Shown here in pieces: positions 53,401 to 64,000 of a stretch of 64,000 bases of DNA. Under the pieces are notes generated by a model, which saw nothing but the letters and a program-made list of their open reading frames with translations, was not told where the DNA came from and searched no databases. Source of the stretch: Cristatella mucedo (lineage: Eukaryota; Bryozoa; Phylactolaemata; Cristatellidae); assembly GCA_009760855.2 (NCBI GenBank), contig WPIO01000216.1, forward strand, positions 219,001-283,000, in the 5' to 3' direction. The position numbers and the translations under genes are program-made. Positions within the stretch are counted from its first letter, which is position 1, and the number at the start of each line of letters is the position of its first letter.

Positions 53401-56400
53401 GCCCAGGCCCAGGCCCAGGCCCAGGGCCCAGGCCCAGGCCCAGGGCCCAGGCCCAGGCCCAGGGCCCAGGCCCAGGGCCCAGGCCCAGGCCCAGGCCCAG
53501 GGCCTCAGGCCCAGGCCCAGGGCCCAGGCCCAGGCCCAGGGCCCAGGCCCAGGCCTCAGGGCCCAGGCCCAGGCCCAGGCCTCAGGGCCCAGGCCCAGGC
53601 CCAGGGCCTCAGGCCCAGGGCCCAGGCCCAGGCCTCAGGCCCAGGCCCAGGGCCCAGGCCCAGGCCCAGGCCCAGGCCCAGGCCTCAGGCCCAGGCCCAG
53701 GCCCAGGCCCAGGGCCCAGGCCCAGGCCTCAGGGCCCAGGCCCAGGCCCAGGCCCAGGCCCAGGGCCCAGGCCCAGGGCCCAGGCCCAGGGCCCAGGCCC
53801 AGGGCCCAGGGCCTCAGGGCCCAGGCCTCAGGCCCAGGCCCAGGCCCAGGCCCAGGCCCAGGGCCCAGGCCCAGGCCCAGGCCCAGGGCCCAGGCCCAGG
53901 GCCCAGGCCTCAGGCCCAGGCCCAGGGCCCAGGCCCAGGGCCCAGGCCTCAGGCCCAGGGCCTCAGGGCCCAGGCCTCAGGCCCAGGGCCCAGGCCCAGG
54001 GCCCAGGGCCCAGGCCCAGGCCCAGGGCCTCAGGCCCAGGCCTCAGGCCCAGGCCCAGGCCCAGGGCCTCAGGCCCAGGCCCAGGCCTCAGGCCCAGGGC
54101 CCAGGCCCAGGCCCAGGCCCAGGCCCAGGCCCAGGCCCAGGGCCCAGGCCCAGGCCCAGGCCCAGGGCCTCAGGCCCAGGGCCCAGGCCTCAGGCCCAGG
54201 CCCAGGGCCCAGGCCCAGGCCCAGGCCCAGGCCTCAGGGCCCAGGCCTCAGGGCCTCAGGCCCAGGCCCAGGCCCAGGCCCAGGGCCCAGGGCCTCAGGC
54301 CCAGGGCCTCAGGGCCCAGGGCCCAGGCCCAGGCCCTAGGCCCAGGGCCCAGGCCCAGGCCCAGGCCCAGGGCCCAGGCCCAGGGCCCAGGCCCAGGCCC
54401 AGGCCCAGGCCCAGGCCCAGGGCCCAGGCCCAGGGCCCAGGCCCAGGCCCAGGCCCAGGCCCAGGGCCTCAGGGCCCAGGGCCTCAGGCCCAGGGCCCAG
54501 GGCCTCAGGCCCAGGCCCAGGCCCAGGCCCAGGGCCCAGGCCCTAGGGCCCAGGCCCAGGGCCCAGGCCCAGGGCCCAGGCCTCAGGCCCAGGGCCCAGG
54601 GCCCAGGCCCAGGGCCCAGGCCCAGGGCCCAGGGCCCAGGCCTCAGGCCCAGGGCCCAGGCCCAGGCCCAGGCCCAGGCCCAGGGCCCAGGCCCAGGCCC
54701 AGGCCCAGGCCCAGGCCCAGGGCCCAGGCCCAGGCCCAGGGCCCAGGCCCAGGGCCTCAGGCCCAGGCCCAGGGCCCAGGCCCAGGGCCCAGGGCCTCAG
54801 GCCCAGGCCCAGGGCCCAGGGCCCAGGGCCCTAGGGCCCAGGCCCAGGGCCCAGGCCCAGGCCCAGGCCCAGGCCCAGGGCCCAGGCCCAGGCCCAGGCC
54901 CAGGCCCAGGCCTCAGGCCCAGGCCCAGGGCCCAGGCCCAGGCCCAGGCCTCAGGGCCCAGGCCCAGGCCCAGGGCCCAGGCCCAGGCCTCAGGCCCAGG
55001 CCCAGGGCCCAGGCCCAGGCCCAGGCCCAGGCCTCAGGGCCCAGGCCCAGGCCCAGGCCCAGGGCCCAGGCCCAGGCCCAGGCCTCAGGCCCAGGCCCAG
55101 GCCCAGGCCCAGGCCTCAGGGCCCAGGCCCAGGGCCCAGGCCCAGGCCCAGGCCCAGGCCCAGGGCCTCAGGCCCAGGCCCAGGCCCAGGCCCAGGCCTC
55201 AGGGCCCAGGCCCAGGGCCCAGGCCCAGGCCCAGGCCCAGGCCCAGGCCCTAGGGCCCAGGCCCAGGGCCCAGGCCCAGGCCTCAGGCCCAGGCCCAGGC
55301 CCAGGCCCAGGCCCAGGGCCCAGGCCCAGGGCCTCAGGGCCCAGGCCCAGGGCCCAGGCCCAGGCCCAGGCCCAGGCCCAGGCCCAGGCCTCAGGCCCAG
55401 GGCCCAGGCCCAGGGCCCAGGCCCAGGCCCAGGCCCAGGGCCCAGGGCCCAGGCCCAGGCCCAGGCCCAGGGCCCAGGGCCCAGGCCCAGGGCCCAGGCC
55501 CAGGCCCAGGGCCCAGGCCCAGGCCCAGGCCCAGGGCCCAGGCCCAGGCCCAGGGCCCAGGCCTAGGCCCAGGCCCAGGCCCAGGCCTCAGGCCCAGGCC
55601 CAGGGCCCTAGGGCCTCAGGCCCAGGCCCAGGCCCAGGCCCAGGGCCCAGGCCCAGGGCCCAGGCCCAGGCCTCAGGCCCAGGGCCCAGGCCTCAGGGCC
55701 CAGGCCCAGGGCCTCAGGCCCAGGGCCCAGGCCCAGGCTCAGGGCCCAGGCCCAGGCCCAGGCCCAGGCCCAGGCCCAGGCCCAGGCCCAGGCCCAGGGC
55801 CCAGGGCCCAGGGCCCAGGGCCCAGGCCCAGGGCCCAGGCCCAGGCCCAGGCCTAGGCCCAGGCCCAGGGCCCAGGCCCAGGGCCTCAGGGCCCAGGGCC
55901 TCAGGCCCAGGCCCAGGCCTAGGCCCAGGCCCAGGGCCCAGGGCCTCAGGCCCAGGCCCAGGGCCCAGGCCCAGGCCCAGGCCCAGGCCCAGGCCCAGGG
56001 CCCAGGGCCCAGGCCCAGGGCCCAGGCCCAGGGCTCAGGCCCAGGGCCCAGGCCCAGGCCCAGGCCCAGGGCCCAGGCCCAGGCCCTAGGGCCCAGGCCC
56101 AGGGCCCAGGGCCCAGGCCCTAGGCCCAGGGCCTCAGGCCCAGGCCCAGGGCCCAGGCCTCAGGCCCAGGGCCCAGGCCTCAGGGCCCAGGCCCAGGGCC
56201 CAGGGCCCAGGCCTCAGGCCCAGGCCCAGGGCCCAGGCCCAGGCCCAGGCCCAGGCCCAGGGCCCAGGCCCAGGCCTCAGGGCCCAGGCCCAGGGCCCAG
56301 GCCCAGGCCCAGGCCCAGGCCCAGGCCCAGGCCCAGGGCCTAGGGCCCAGGGCCCAGGCCCAGGCCCAGGCCCAGGCCCAGGCCCAGGCCCAGGCCCAGG

Positions 56401-59400
56401 GCCTCAGGCCCAGGCCTAGGCCCAGGGCCCAGGGCCCAGGCCCAGGCCCAGGGCCCAGGCCCAGGGCCCAGGCCCAGGCCTCAGGCCCAGGGCCCAGGCC
56501 CAGGCCCAGGCCCAGGGCCCAGGCCTCAGGCCCAGGGCCCAGGCCCAGGCCCAGGCCCAGGCCCAGGCCCAGGGCCTCAGGCCCAGGCCCAGGCCCAGGG
56601 CCCAGGCCTCAGGCCCAGGGCCCAGGCCCAGGGCCCAGGCCCAGGGCCCAGGCCCAGGCCTCAGGCCCAGGGCCCAGGGCCCAGGCCCAGGCCCAGGCCC
56701 AGGGCCCAGGCCTCAGGCCCTAGGCCCAGGGCCCAGGCCCAGGCCCAGGCCTAGGCCCAGGCCTCAGGCCCAGGCCTAGGGCCCAGGCCCAGGCCCAGGG
56801 CCTCAGGGCCCAGGCCCAGGCCCAGGCCCAGGCCCAGGCCCAGGCCCAGGCCCAGGGCCCAGGCCCAGGCCTCAGGGCCCAGGCCCAGGGCCCAGGGCCC
56901 AGGCCCAGGCCCAGGGCCCAGGCCCAGGCCCAGGCCCAGGCCCAGGCCCAGGGCCCAGGCCTAGGCCCAGGCCTAGGCCCAGGCCCAGGGCCCAGGGCCC
57001 AGGCCCAGGGCCCAGGCCCAGGGCCCAGGCCCAGGGCCTCAGGCCTCAGGCCCAGGCCCAGGGCCCAGGGCCCAGGCCCAGGCCCAGGGCCTCAGGGCCC
57101 AGGCCCAGGGCCCAGGCCCAGGCCCAGGGCCTCAGGCCCAGGGCCCAGGCCTCAGGCCCAGGCCCAGGCCCAGGCCCAGGCCCAGGCCTAGGCCCAGGGC
57201 CCAGGCCCAGGGCCCAGGCCCAGGGCCCAGGCCCAGGGCCCAGGCCCAGGCCCAGGCCCAGGGCCCAGGCCCAGGCCCAGGCCCAGGCCCAGGCCCAGGC
57301 CCAGGCCCAGGGCCCAGGCCCAGGCCCAGGGCCCAGGCCCAGGCCTCAGGCCCAGGCCCTAGGCCCAGGCCCTAGGGCCCAGGCCTCAGGCCCAGGCCCA
57401 GGCCCAGGCCTCAGGGCCCAGGGCCTCAGGGCCCAGGGCCCAGGCCCAGGCCCAGGGCCCAGGCCCAGGGCCCAGGCCCAGGCCCAGGCCTCAGGCCCAG
57501 GCCCAGGGCCTAGGCCCAGGCCCAGGCCTCAGGGCCCAGGCCCAGGCCCAGGGCCCAGGCCCAGGCCTCAGGCCCAGGGCCCAGGCCCAGGCCTCAGGCC
57601 CAGGCCCAGGCCCAGGGCCCAGGGCCCAGGCCCAGGCCCAGGCCCAGGGCCCAGGGCCCTAGGCCCAGGCCTCAGGCCCAGGCCCAGGGCCCAGGGCCCA
57701 GGCCCAGGCCCAGGGCCCAGGCCCAGGGCCCAGGGCCCAGGCCCAGGCCCAGGGCCCAGGGCCCAGGCCCAGGCCCAGGGCCTCAGGGCCCAGGCCCAGG
57801 CCCAGGGCCCTAGGCCCAGGGCCCAGGCCCAGGCCCAGGGCCCAGGCCCAGGCCCAGGCCCAGGGCCTCAGGGCCCAGGCCCAGGCCTCAGGCCCAGGCC
57901 CAGGGCCCAGGCCCAGGGCCCAGGCCCAGGCCCAGGGCCCAGGCCCAGGGCCCAGGCCCAGGCCCAGGCCCAGGCCCAGGGCCCAGGCCCAGGGCCCAGG
58001 CCTCAGGCCCAGGCCCAGGGCCCAGGCCCAGGGCCTCAGGCCCAGGGCCCAGGCCCAGGCCCAGGCCCAGGCCCAGGGCCCAGGCCCAGGCCCAGGCCCA
58101 GGCCCAGGGCCCAGGCCTCAGGCCCAGGGCCCAGGGCCCAGGGCCCAGGCCCAGGGCCCAGGCCCAGGCCCAGGCCCAGGGCCCAGGCCCAGGCCCAGGG
58201 CCCAGGCCCAGGCCCAGGCCCAGGGCCCAGGCCCAGGGCCCAGGGCCTCAGGGCCCAGGCCTCAGGCCCAGGCCCAGGCCCAGGGCCCAGGGCCCAGGCC
58301 CAGGCCCAGGGCCCAGGCCCAGGGCCTCAGGCCCAGGGCCCAGGCCCAGGCCCAGGGCCTAGGCCCAGGCCCAGGGCCCAGGCCCAGGGCCCAGGCCTCA
58401 GGCCCAGGGCCCAGGCCCAGGCCCAGGCCTCAGGGCCCAGGCCCAGGCCCAGGCCCAGGCCCAGGCCCAGGCCTAGGCCTCAGGCCCAGGCCCAGGCCCA
58501 GGGCCCAGGCCCAGGCCCAGGCCCAGGCCCAGGCCCAGGGCCCAGGCCTCAGGCCCAGGCCCAGGGCCCAGGCCCAGGGCCCAGGGCCCAGGCCCAGGCC
58601 CAGGGCCCAGGCCCAGGCCCAGGCCCAGGCCCAGGCCCAGGGCCCAGGCCCAGGGCCCAGGCCCAGGGCCCAGGGCCCAGGGCCCAGGGCCCAGGGCCCA
58701 GGCCCAGGGCCTCAGGCCCAGGCCCAGGCCCAGGGCCCAGGCCCAGGGCCCAGGCCTCAGGCCCAGGGCCCAGGCCCAGGCCCAGGGCCCAGGGCCTCAG
58801 GCCCAGGCCCAGGGCCCAGGCCCAGGCCCAGGGCCTCAGGCCCAGGGCCCAGGCCTCAGGCCCAGGCCCAGGCCCAGGGCCCAGGCCTCAGGCCCAGGCC
58901 CAGGCCCAGGGCCTAGGCCCAGGGCCCAGGCCCAGGCCCAGGCCTCAGGGCCCAGGCCTCAGGCCCAGGGCCTCAGGCCCAGGGCCCAGGCCCAGGCCCA
59001 GGCCCAGGCCTCAGGCCCAGGGCCCAGGCCCAGGGCCTAGGCCCAGGCCCAGGCCCAGGGCCCAGGCCCAGGGCCCAGGCCCAGGCCCAGGGCCCAGGCC
59101 CTAGGCCCAGGCCCAGGGCCCAGGCCCAGGCCCAGGCCCAGGCCCAGGCCCAGGCCCAGGGCCCAGGCCCAGGGCCCAGGCCCAGGCCCAGGCCTCAGGC
59201 CCAGGGCCCAGGCCTCAGGCCCAGGCCCAGGCCCAGGGCCCAGGCCCAGGGCCTAGGCCCAGGGCCCAGGCCCAGGGCCCAGGCCCAGGGCCCAGGCCCA
59301 GGCCCAGGGCCCAGGCCCAGGCCCAGGCCCAGGCCCAGGGCCCAGGCCCAGGCCTCAGGCCCAGGGCCCAGGCCCAGGCCCAGGCCCAGGCCCAGGCCCA

Positions 59401-62400
59401 GGGCCCAGGCCCAGGCCCAGGGCCCAGGGCCCAGGCCCAGGCCCAGGCCCAGGCCCAGGGCCCTAGGCCCAGGGCCCAGGGCCCAGGCCCAGGCCCAGGC
59501 CTAGGCCCAGGCCCAGGCCTCAGGCCCAGGGCCCAGGCCCAGGCCCAGGCCCAGGCCCAGGGCCCAGGCCCAGGCCCAGGGCCCAGGCCCAGGCCCAGGC
59601 CTCAGGCCCAGGCCCAGGCCCAGGGCCCAGGCCCAGGCCCAGGCCCAGGGCCCAGGCCCAGGGCCCAGGCCCAGGCCTCAGGGCCCAGGCCCAGGCCTCA
59701 GGCCCAGGGCCCAGGCCCAGGCCCAGGCCCAGGCCCAGGCCTCAGGCCCAGGCCTAGGCTCAGGCCTAGGCCCAGGCCTCAGGCCCAGGCCCAGGCCCAG
59801 GGCCCAGGCCTCAGGCCCAGGGCCCAGGCCCAGGGCCCTAGGCCCAGGGCCCAGGCCCAGGCCTCAGGGCCCAGGGCCCAGGCCCAGGCCCAGGGCCCAG
59901 GCCCAGGGCCCAGGCCCAGGGCCCAGGGCCCAGGGCCCAGGCCCAGGGCCTCAGGCCCAGGCCCAGGCCCAGGGCCCAGGCCCTAGGCCCAGGGCCCAGG
60001 CCCAGGCCCAGGCCCAGGCCCAGGGCCCAGGCCCAGGCCCAGGCCCAGGCCCAGGCCTCAGGCCCAGGCCCAGGGCCCAGGGCCCAGGCCCAGGCCCAGG
60101 CCCAGGCCCAGGGCCCAGGCCCAGGCCCAGGGCCCAGGCCCAGGGCCCAGGCCCAGGCCCAGGCCCAGGCCCAGGCCCAGGCCCAGGCCCAGGGCCCAGG
60201 GCCCAGGCCTCAGGCCCAGGGCCCAGGCCCTAGGCCCAGGCCTCAGGCCCAGGCCCAGGGCCTAGGCCCAGGCCCAGGGCCCAGGCCCAGGGCCCAGGCC
60301 CAGGGCCCAGGCCCAGGCCCAGGCCCAGGGCCCAGGCCCAGGCCCAGGCCCAGGGCCCAGGCCCAGGGCCCAGGCCCAGGCCCAGGCCCAGGCCCAGGGC
60401 CCAGGCCTCAGGGCCCAGGGCCCAGGCCCAGGCCCAGGGCCCAGGCCTCAGGCCCAGGCCCAGGGCCCAGGCCCAGGCCCAGGCCCAGGCCTCAGGCCCA
60501 GGGCCCAGGCCCAGGCCCAGGCCCAGGGCCTCAGGCCCAGGCCTCAGGCCCAGGGCCTCAGGCCCAGGCCCAGGGCCCAGGGCCCAGGCCTCAGGGCCCA
60601 GGCCCAGGCCCAGGGCCCAGGCCCAGGCCCAGGGCCCAGGCCCAGGCCTCAGGGCCCAGGGCCCAGGCCCAGGCCCAGGCCCAGGGCCCAGGCCCAGGCC
60701 CAGGCCCAGGCCCAGGGCCTCAGGCCCAGGGCCCAGGCCCAGGCCCAGGCCTCAGGCCCAGGCCCAGGCCCAGGGCCTCAGGGCCCAGGCCCAGGGCCCA
60801 GGGCCCAGGGCCCAGGCCCTAGGGCCCAGGCCCAGGGCCCAGGCCCAGGCCCAGGCCCAGGCCCAGGCCCAGGCCCAGGCCCAGGCCCAGGCCCAGGCCC
60901 AGGCCCAGGGCCCAGGCCCAGGCCCAGGGCCCAGGGCCCAGGCCCAGGCCTCAGGGCCTCAGGGCCCAGGCCCAGGCCCAGGCCTAGGCCCAGGCCCAGG
61001 GCCCAGGCCCAGGCCCAGGCCCAGGGCCCAGGCCTCAGGCCCAGGCCTCAGGCCCAGGGCCCAGGCCTCAGGCCCAGGGCCCAGGCCCAGGGCCCAGGCC
61101 CAGGCCCAGGGCCCAGGCCCAGGCCCAGGCCCAGGGCCCAGGCCCAGGGCCCAGGCCCAGGCCCAGGCCTCAGGGCCCAGGCCCAGGGCCTCAGGCCCAG
61201 GGCCCAGGCCCAGGCCCAGGCCTCAGGCCCAGGCCCAGGGCCCTAGGCCCAGGCCCAGGGCCCAGGCCCAGGGCCCAGGCCCAGGGCCCAGGCCCAGGGC
61301 CCAGGCCCAGGCCCAGGCCCAGGGCCCAGGGCCTCAGGGCCCAGGCCCAGGGCCCAGGGCCCAGGCCTCAGGGCCCAGGCCTCAGGGCCCAGGCCTCAGG
61401 GCCCAGGCCCAGGGCCCAGGGCCCAGGCCCAGGGCCCAGGCCTCAGGGCCCAGGCCCAGGGCCCAGGCCCAGGGCCTCAGGCCCAGGGCCCAGGGCCCAG
61501 GGCCCAGGCCTCAGGGCCCAGGGCCCAGGCCCAGGCCCAGGCCCAGGCCCAGGCCCAGGCCCAGGGCCCAGGCCCAGGCCCAGGCCCAGGGCCCAGGCCC
61601 AGGCCTCAGGCCTCAGGGCCCAGGCCCAGGCCTCAGGCCCAGGGCCCAGGCCCAGGCCCAGGCCTCAGGCCCAGGGCCCAGGCCCAGGCCCAGGCCCAGG
61701 CCTCAGGGCCCAGGCCCAGGCCCAGGGCCCAGGCCTCAGGCCCAGGGCCCAGGCCCAGGGCCTCAGGCCCAGGCCCAGGGCCCAGGCCTCAGGCCCAGGC
61801 CCAGGCCCAGGCCCAGGGCCCAGGGCCTCAGGGCCCAGGCCCAGGGCCCAGGCCCAGGGCCCAGGCCTCAGGGCCTCAGGCCCAGGCCCAGGGCCTCAGG
61901 GCCCAGGGCCCAGGCCCAGGCCCAGGCCCAGGCCCAGGCCTCAGGCCCAGGCCCAGGGCCTCAGGCCCAGGCCTAGGGCCCAGGGCCCTAGGCCCAGGCC
62001 TAGGCCCAGGCCTCAGGCCCAGGGCCCAGGCCTCAGGGCCCAGGCCCAGGCCCAGGCCCAGGGCCCAGGCCCAGGGCCCAGGGCCCAGGCCCAGGCCCAG
62101 GGCCCAGGCCCAGGCCCTAGGCCCAGGGCCCAGGCCCAGGCCCAGGGCCCAGGCCCAGGCCCAGGCCCAGGCCCAGGCCCAGGCCCTAGGGCCCAGGGCC
62201 CAGGCCCAGGCCCAGGCCCAGGGCCTCAGGCCCAGGCCCAGGCCCAGGGCCCAGGCCCAGGCCCAGGGCCCAGGGCCCAGGCCCAGGCCCAGGGCCCAGG
62301 CCCAGGGCCCAGGCCCAGGCCCAGGGCCCAGGCCCAGGCCCAGGCCCAGGCCCAGGCCCAGGGCCTCAGGGCCCAGGGCCCAGGGCCCAGGCCTCAGGCC

Positions 62401-64000
62401 CAGGCCCAGGCCCAGGCCCAGGCCCAGGGCCCAGGCCCAGGCCCAGGCCCAGGGCCCAGGCCTCAGGCCCAGGGCCCAGGCCCAGGCCCAGGGCCCAGGC
62501 CCAGGCCCAGGCCTCAGGGCCTCAGGGCCCAGGCCCAGGGCCCAGGCCCAGGCCCAGGCCCAGGGCCCAGGCCCAGGCCCAGGGCCCAGGCCCAGGCCCA
62601 GGCCCAGGCCCAGGCCCAGGGCCCAGGGCCCAGGGCCCAGGCCCAGGCCCAGGGCCCAGGCCCAGGCCTCAGGCCTCAGGGCCCAGGCCCAGGCCCAGGG
62701 CCTCAGGCCCAGGGCCTCAGGCCCAGGCCCAGGGCCTCAGGCCCAGGGCCCAGGCCTCAGGGCCTAGGCCCAGGCCCAGGGCCTCAGGCCCAGGCCCAGG
62801 GCCCAGGCCCAGGGCCCAGGCCCTAGGCCCAGGGCCTCAGGCCCAGGGCCCAGGCCCAGGCCCAGGGCCCAGGGCCCAGGCCTCAGGGCCTCAGGCCCAG
62901 GCCTCAGGCCCAGGCCTCAGGGCCCAGGCCCAGGGCCCAGGCCCAGGCCTCAGGCCCAGGGCCCAGGCCCAGGCCCAGGCCCAGGCCCTAGGCCCAGGGC
63001 CCAGGCCCAGGCCCAGGGCCCAGGCCCAGGGCCCAGGCCCAGGCCTCAGGCCCAGGCCCAGGCCCAGGCCCAGGGCCCAGGGCCCAGGGCCTCAGGCCCA
63101 GGCCCAGGCCCAGGGCCCAGGCCCTAGGCCCAGGCCCAGGGCCTCAGGCCCAGGGCCCAGGCCCAGGCCCAGGCCCAGGGCCCAGGCCCAGGGCCCAGGC
63201 CCAGGCCCAGGCCCAGGCCCAGGCCCAGGCCCAGGGCCCAGGCCCAGGCCCAGGCCCAGGGCCCAGGCCCAGGGCCTCAGGCCCAGGGCCCAGGCCCAGG
63301 GCCTCAGGCCCAGGGCCTCAGGCCCAGGCCTCAGGGCCCAGGGCCCAGGCCTCAGGCCCAGGCCCAGGGCCTCAGGGCCCAGGGCCCAGGCCCAGGGCCT
63401 CAGGCCCAGGCCCAGGGCCCAGGCCCAGGCCCAGGGCCCAGGCCCAGGGCCCAGGCCCAGGGCCCAGGCCTCAGGCCCAGGCCCAGGGCCCAGGCCCAGG
63501 GCCCAGGCCCAGGCCCAGGCCCAGGCCCAGGCCCAGGCCCAGGCCCAGGGCCCAGGCCCAGGCCCAGGGCCCAGGCCTCAGGGCCCAGGGCCTCAGGGCC
63601 CAGGCCCAGGCCTCAGGCCCAGGCCCAGGCCCTAGGCCCAGGGCCCAGGCCTCAGGCCCAGGGCCCAGGCCCAGGGCCCAGGCCCAGGGCCCTAGGGCCC
63701 AGGCCCAGGCCCAGGGCCCAGGCCCAGGGCCCAGGCCCAGGCCCAGGCCTCAGGGCCCAGGGCCCAGGGCCTCAGGGCCTCAGGCCCAGGCCCAGGGCCC
63801 AGGCCCAGGGCCCAGGCCCAGGGCCCAGGCCCAGGGCCCAGGGCCCAGGCCCAGGCCTCAGGCCCAGGCCCAGGCCTAGGGCCCAGGGCCCAGGCCCAGG
63901 CCTAGGCCCAGGGCCTCAGGCCCAGGCCCAGGGCCCAGGCCTCAGGCCCAGGGCCTAGGCCCAGGCCCAGGCCCAGGCCCAGGCCCAGGCCCAGGCCCAG
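50448..64000. repeat. 13.5-kb GGCCCA/GGGCCCA terminal array (possibly miscalled telomere)
   Basis: An unbroken mixture of GGCCCA, GGGCCCA, GGCCTCA, GGCCTA and GGCCCTA to the end of the window, with no other sequence. Every unit has two or three G, a mostly C core and a single A. Replacing the C core by T gives GG(G)TTTA, the motif seen just upstream. On the complementary strand the change is CCCTAAA to CCCTGGG. Nanopore base callers are known to misread CCCTAA telomeres as CCCTGG. The array may therefore be the real telomere with systematic A-to-G calling, or a true GC-rich satellite. Units are not arranged in a longer regular period that I can see. Confidence 0.9.

Noticed and set aside
50448-64000. 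CRISPR-like or protein-coding repeat array
   Set aside because: There are no spacers of unique sequence. The six- and seven-base units mix irregularly and give no stable reading frame.

Overview
The window looks like the right-hand end of a eukaryotic chromosome or contig. There are no bacterial signatures, no tRNA or rRNA gene, and no convincing intact host gene. Nested transposable-element remains dominate: a CR1/L2-type non-LTR retrotransposon family in both orientations, a tRNA-derived SINE, Ty3/gypsy and LTR pieces, and a Helitron helicase scrap. This mix suggests a metazoan or a close unicellular relative. The telomere-like motif beside the terminal array is TTTAGGG rather than the usual animal TTAGGG, so I do not name a taxon.

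Layout. Bases 1-22,680 are a graveyard of broken L2-like copies in both orientations. They are punctuated by an LTR-like block (about 5,531-6,812), a CA/TA microsatellite, SINE copies, a composite tRNA-head/L2-tail SINE and a Helitron-type helicase fragment. Bases 22,681-34,820 are a degenerate 21-bp minisatellite (core GCCGTCTCTCTGGCAGACGAT). It is interrupted by a rearranged Ty3/gypsy fragment (27,095-29,386), an L2-like copy (31,018-32,845) and a second copy of the LTR-like block (about 33,626-34,659).

Bases 34,830-50,357 are a strikingly AT-rich, decayed virus-like element of the Polinton/adintovirus kind. It has a family-B DNA polymerase of the protein-primed type broken by stops and frameshifts, an acidic protein, a tandem run of small possibly related genes, and a leftward cluster of tail-fibre-like genes. 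It also has a short Ala/Gly/Lys-rich protein, a broken HNH-AP2 endonuclease and a broken phospholipase-A2-like domain. A nearly full-length L2-like element (44,828-48,310) sits inside it. I could not find a major capsid protein, packaging ATPase, protease or integrase. Several intact genes share a motif YATATAGRAAATG that includes the start codon.

Bases 50,358-50,447 are degenerate TTTAGGG-type telomeric repeat, directly abutting the viral coding sequence. From 50,448 to the end runs 13.5 kb of GGCCCA/GGGCCCA repeat. Its unit differs from GGGTTTA mainly by T-to-C, that is A-to-G on the C-rich strand. It may therefore be a real telomere mis-read by long-read base calling rather than a new satellite. 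The most interesting questions are whether that terminal array is real, and whether the virus-like element was cut and capped by a telomere or inserted into one.
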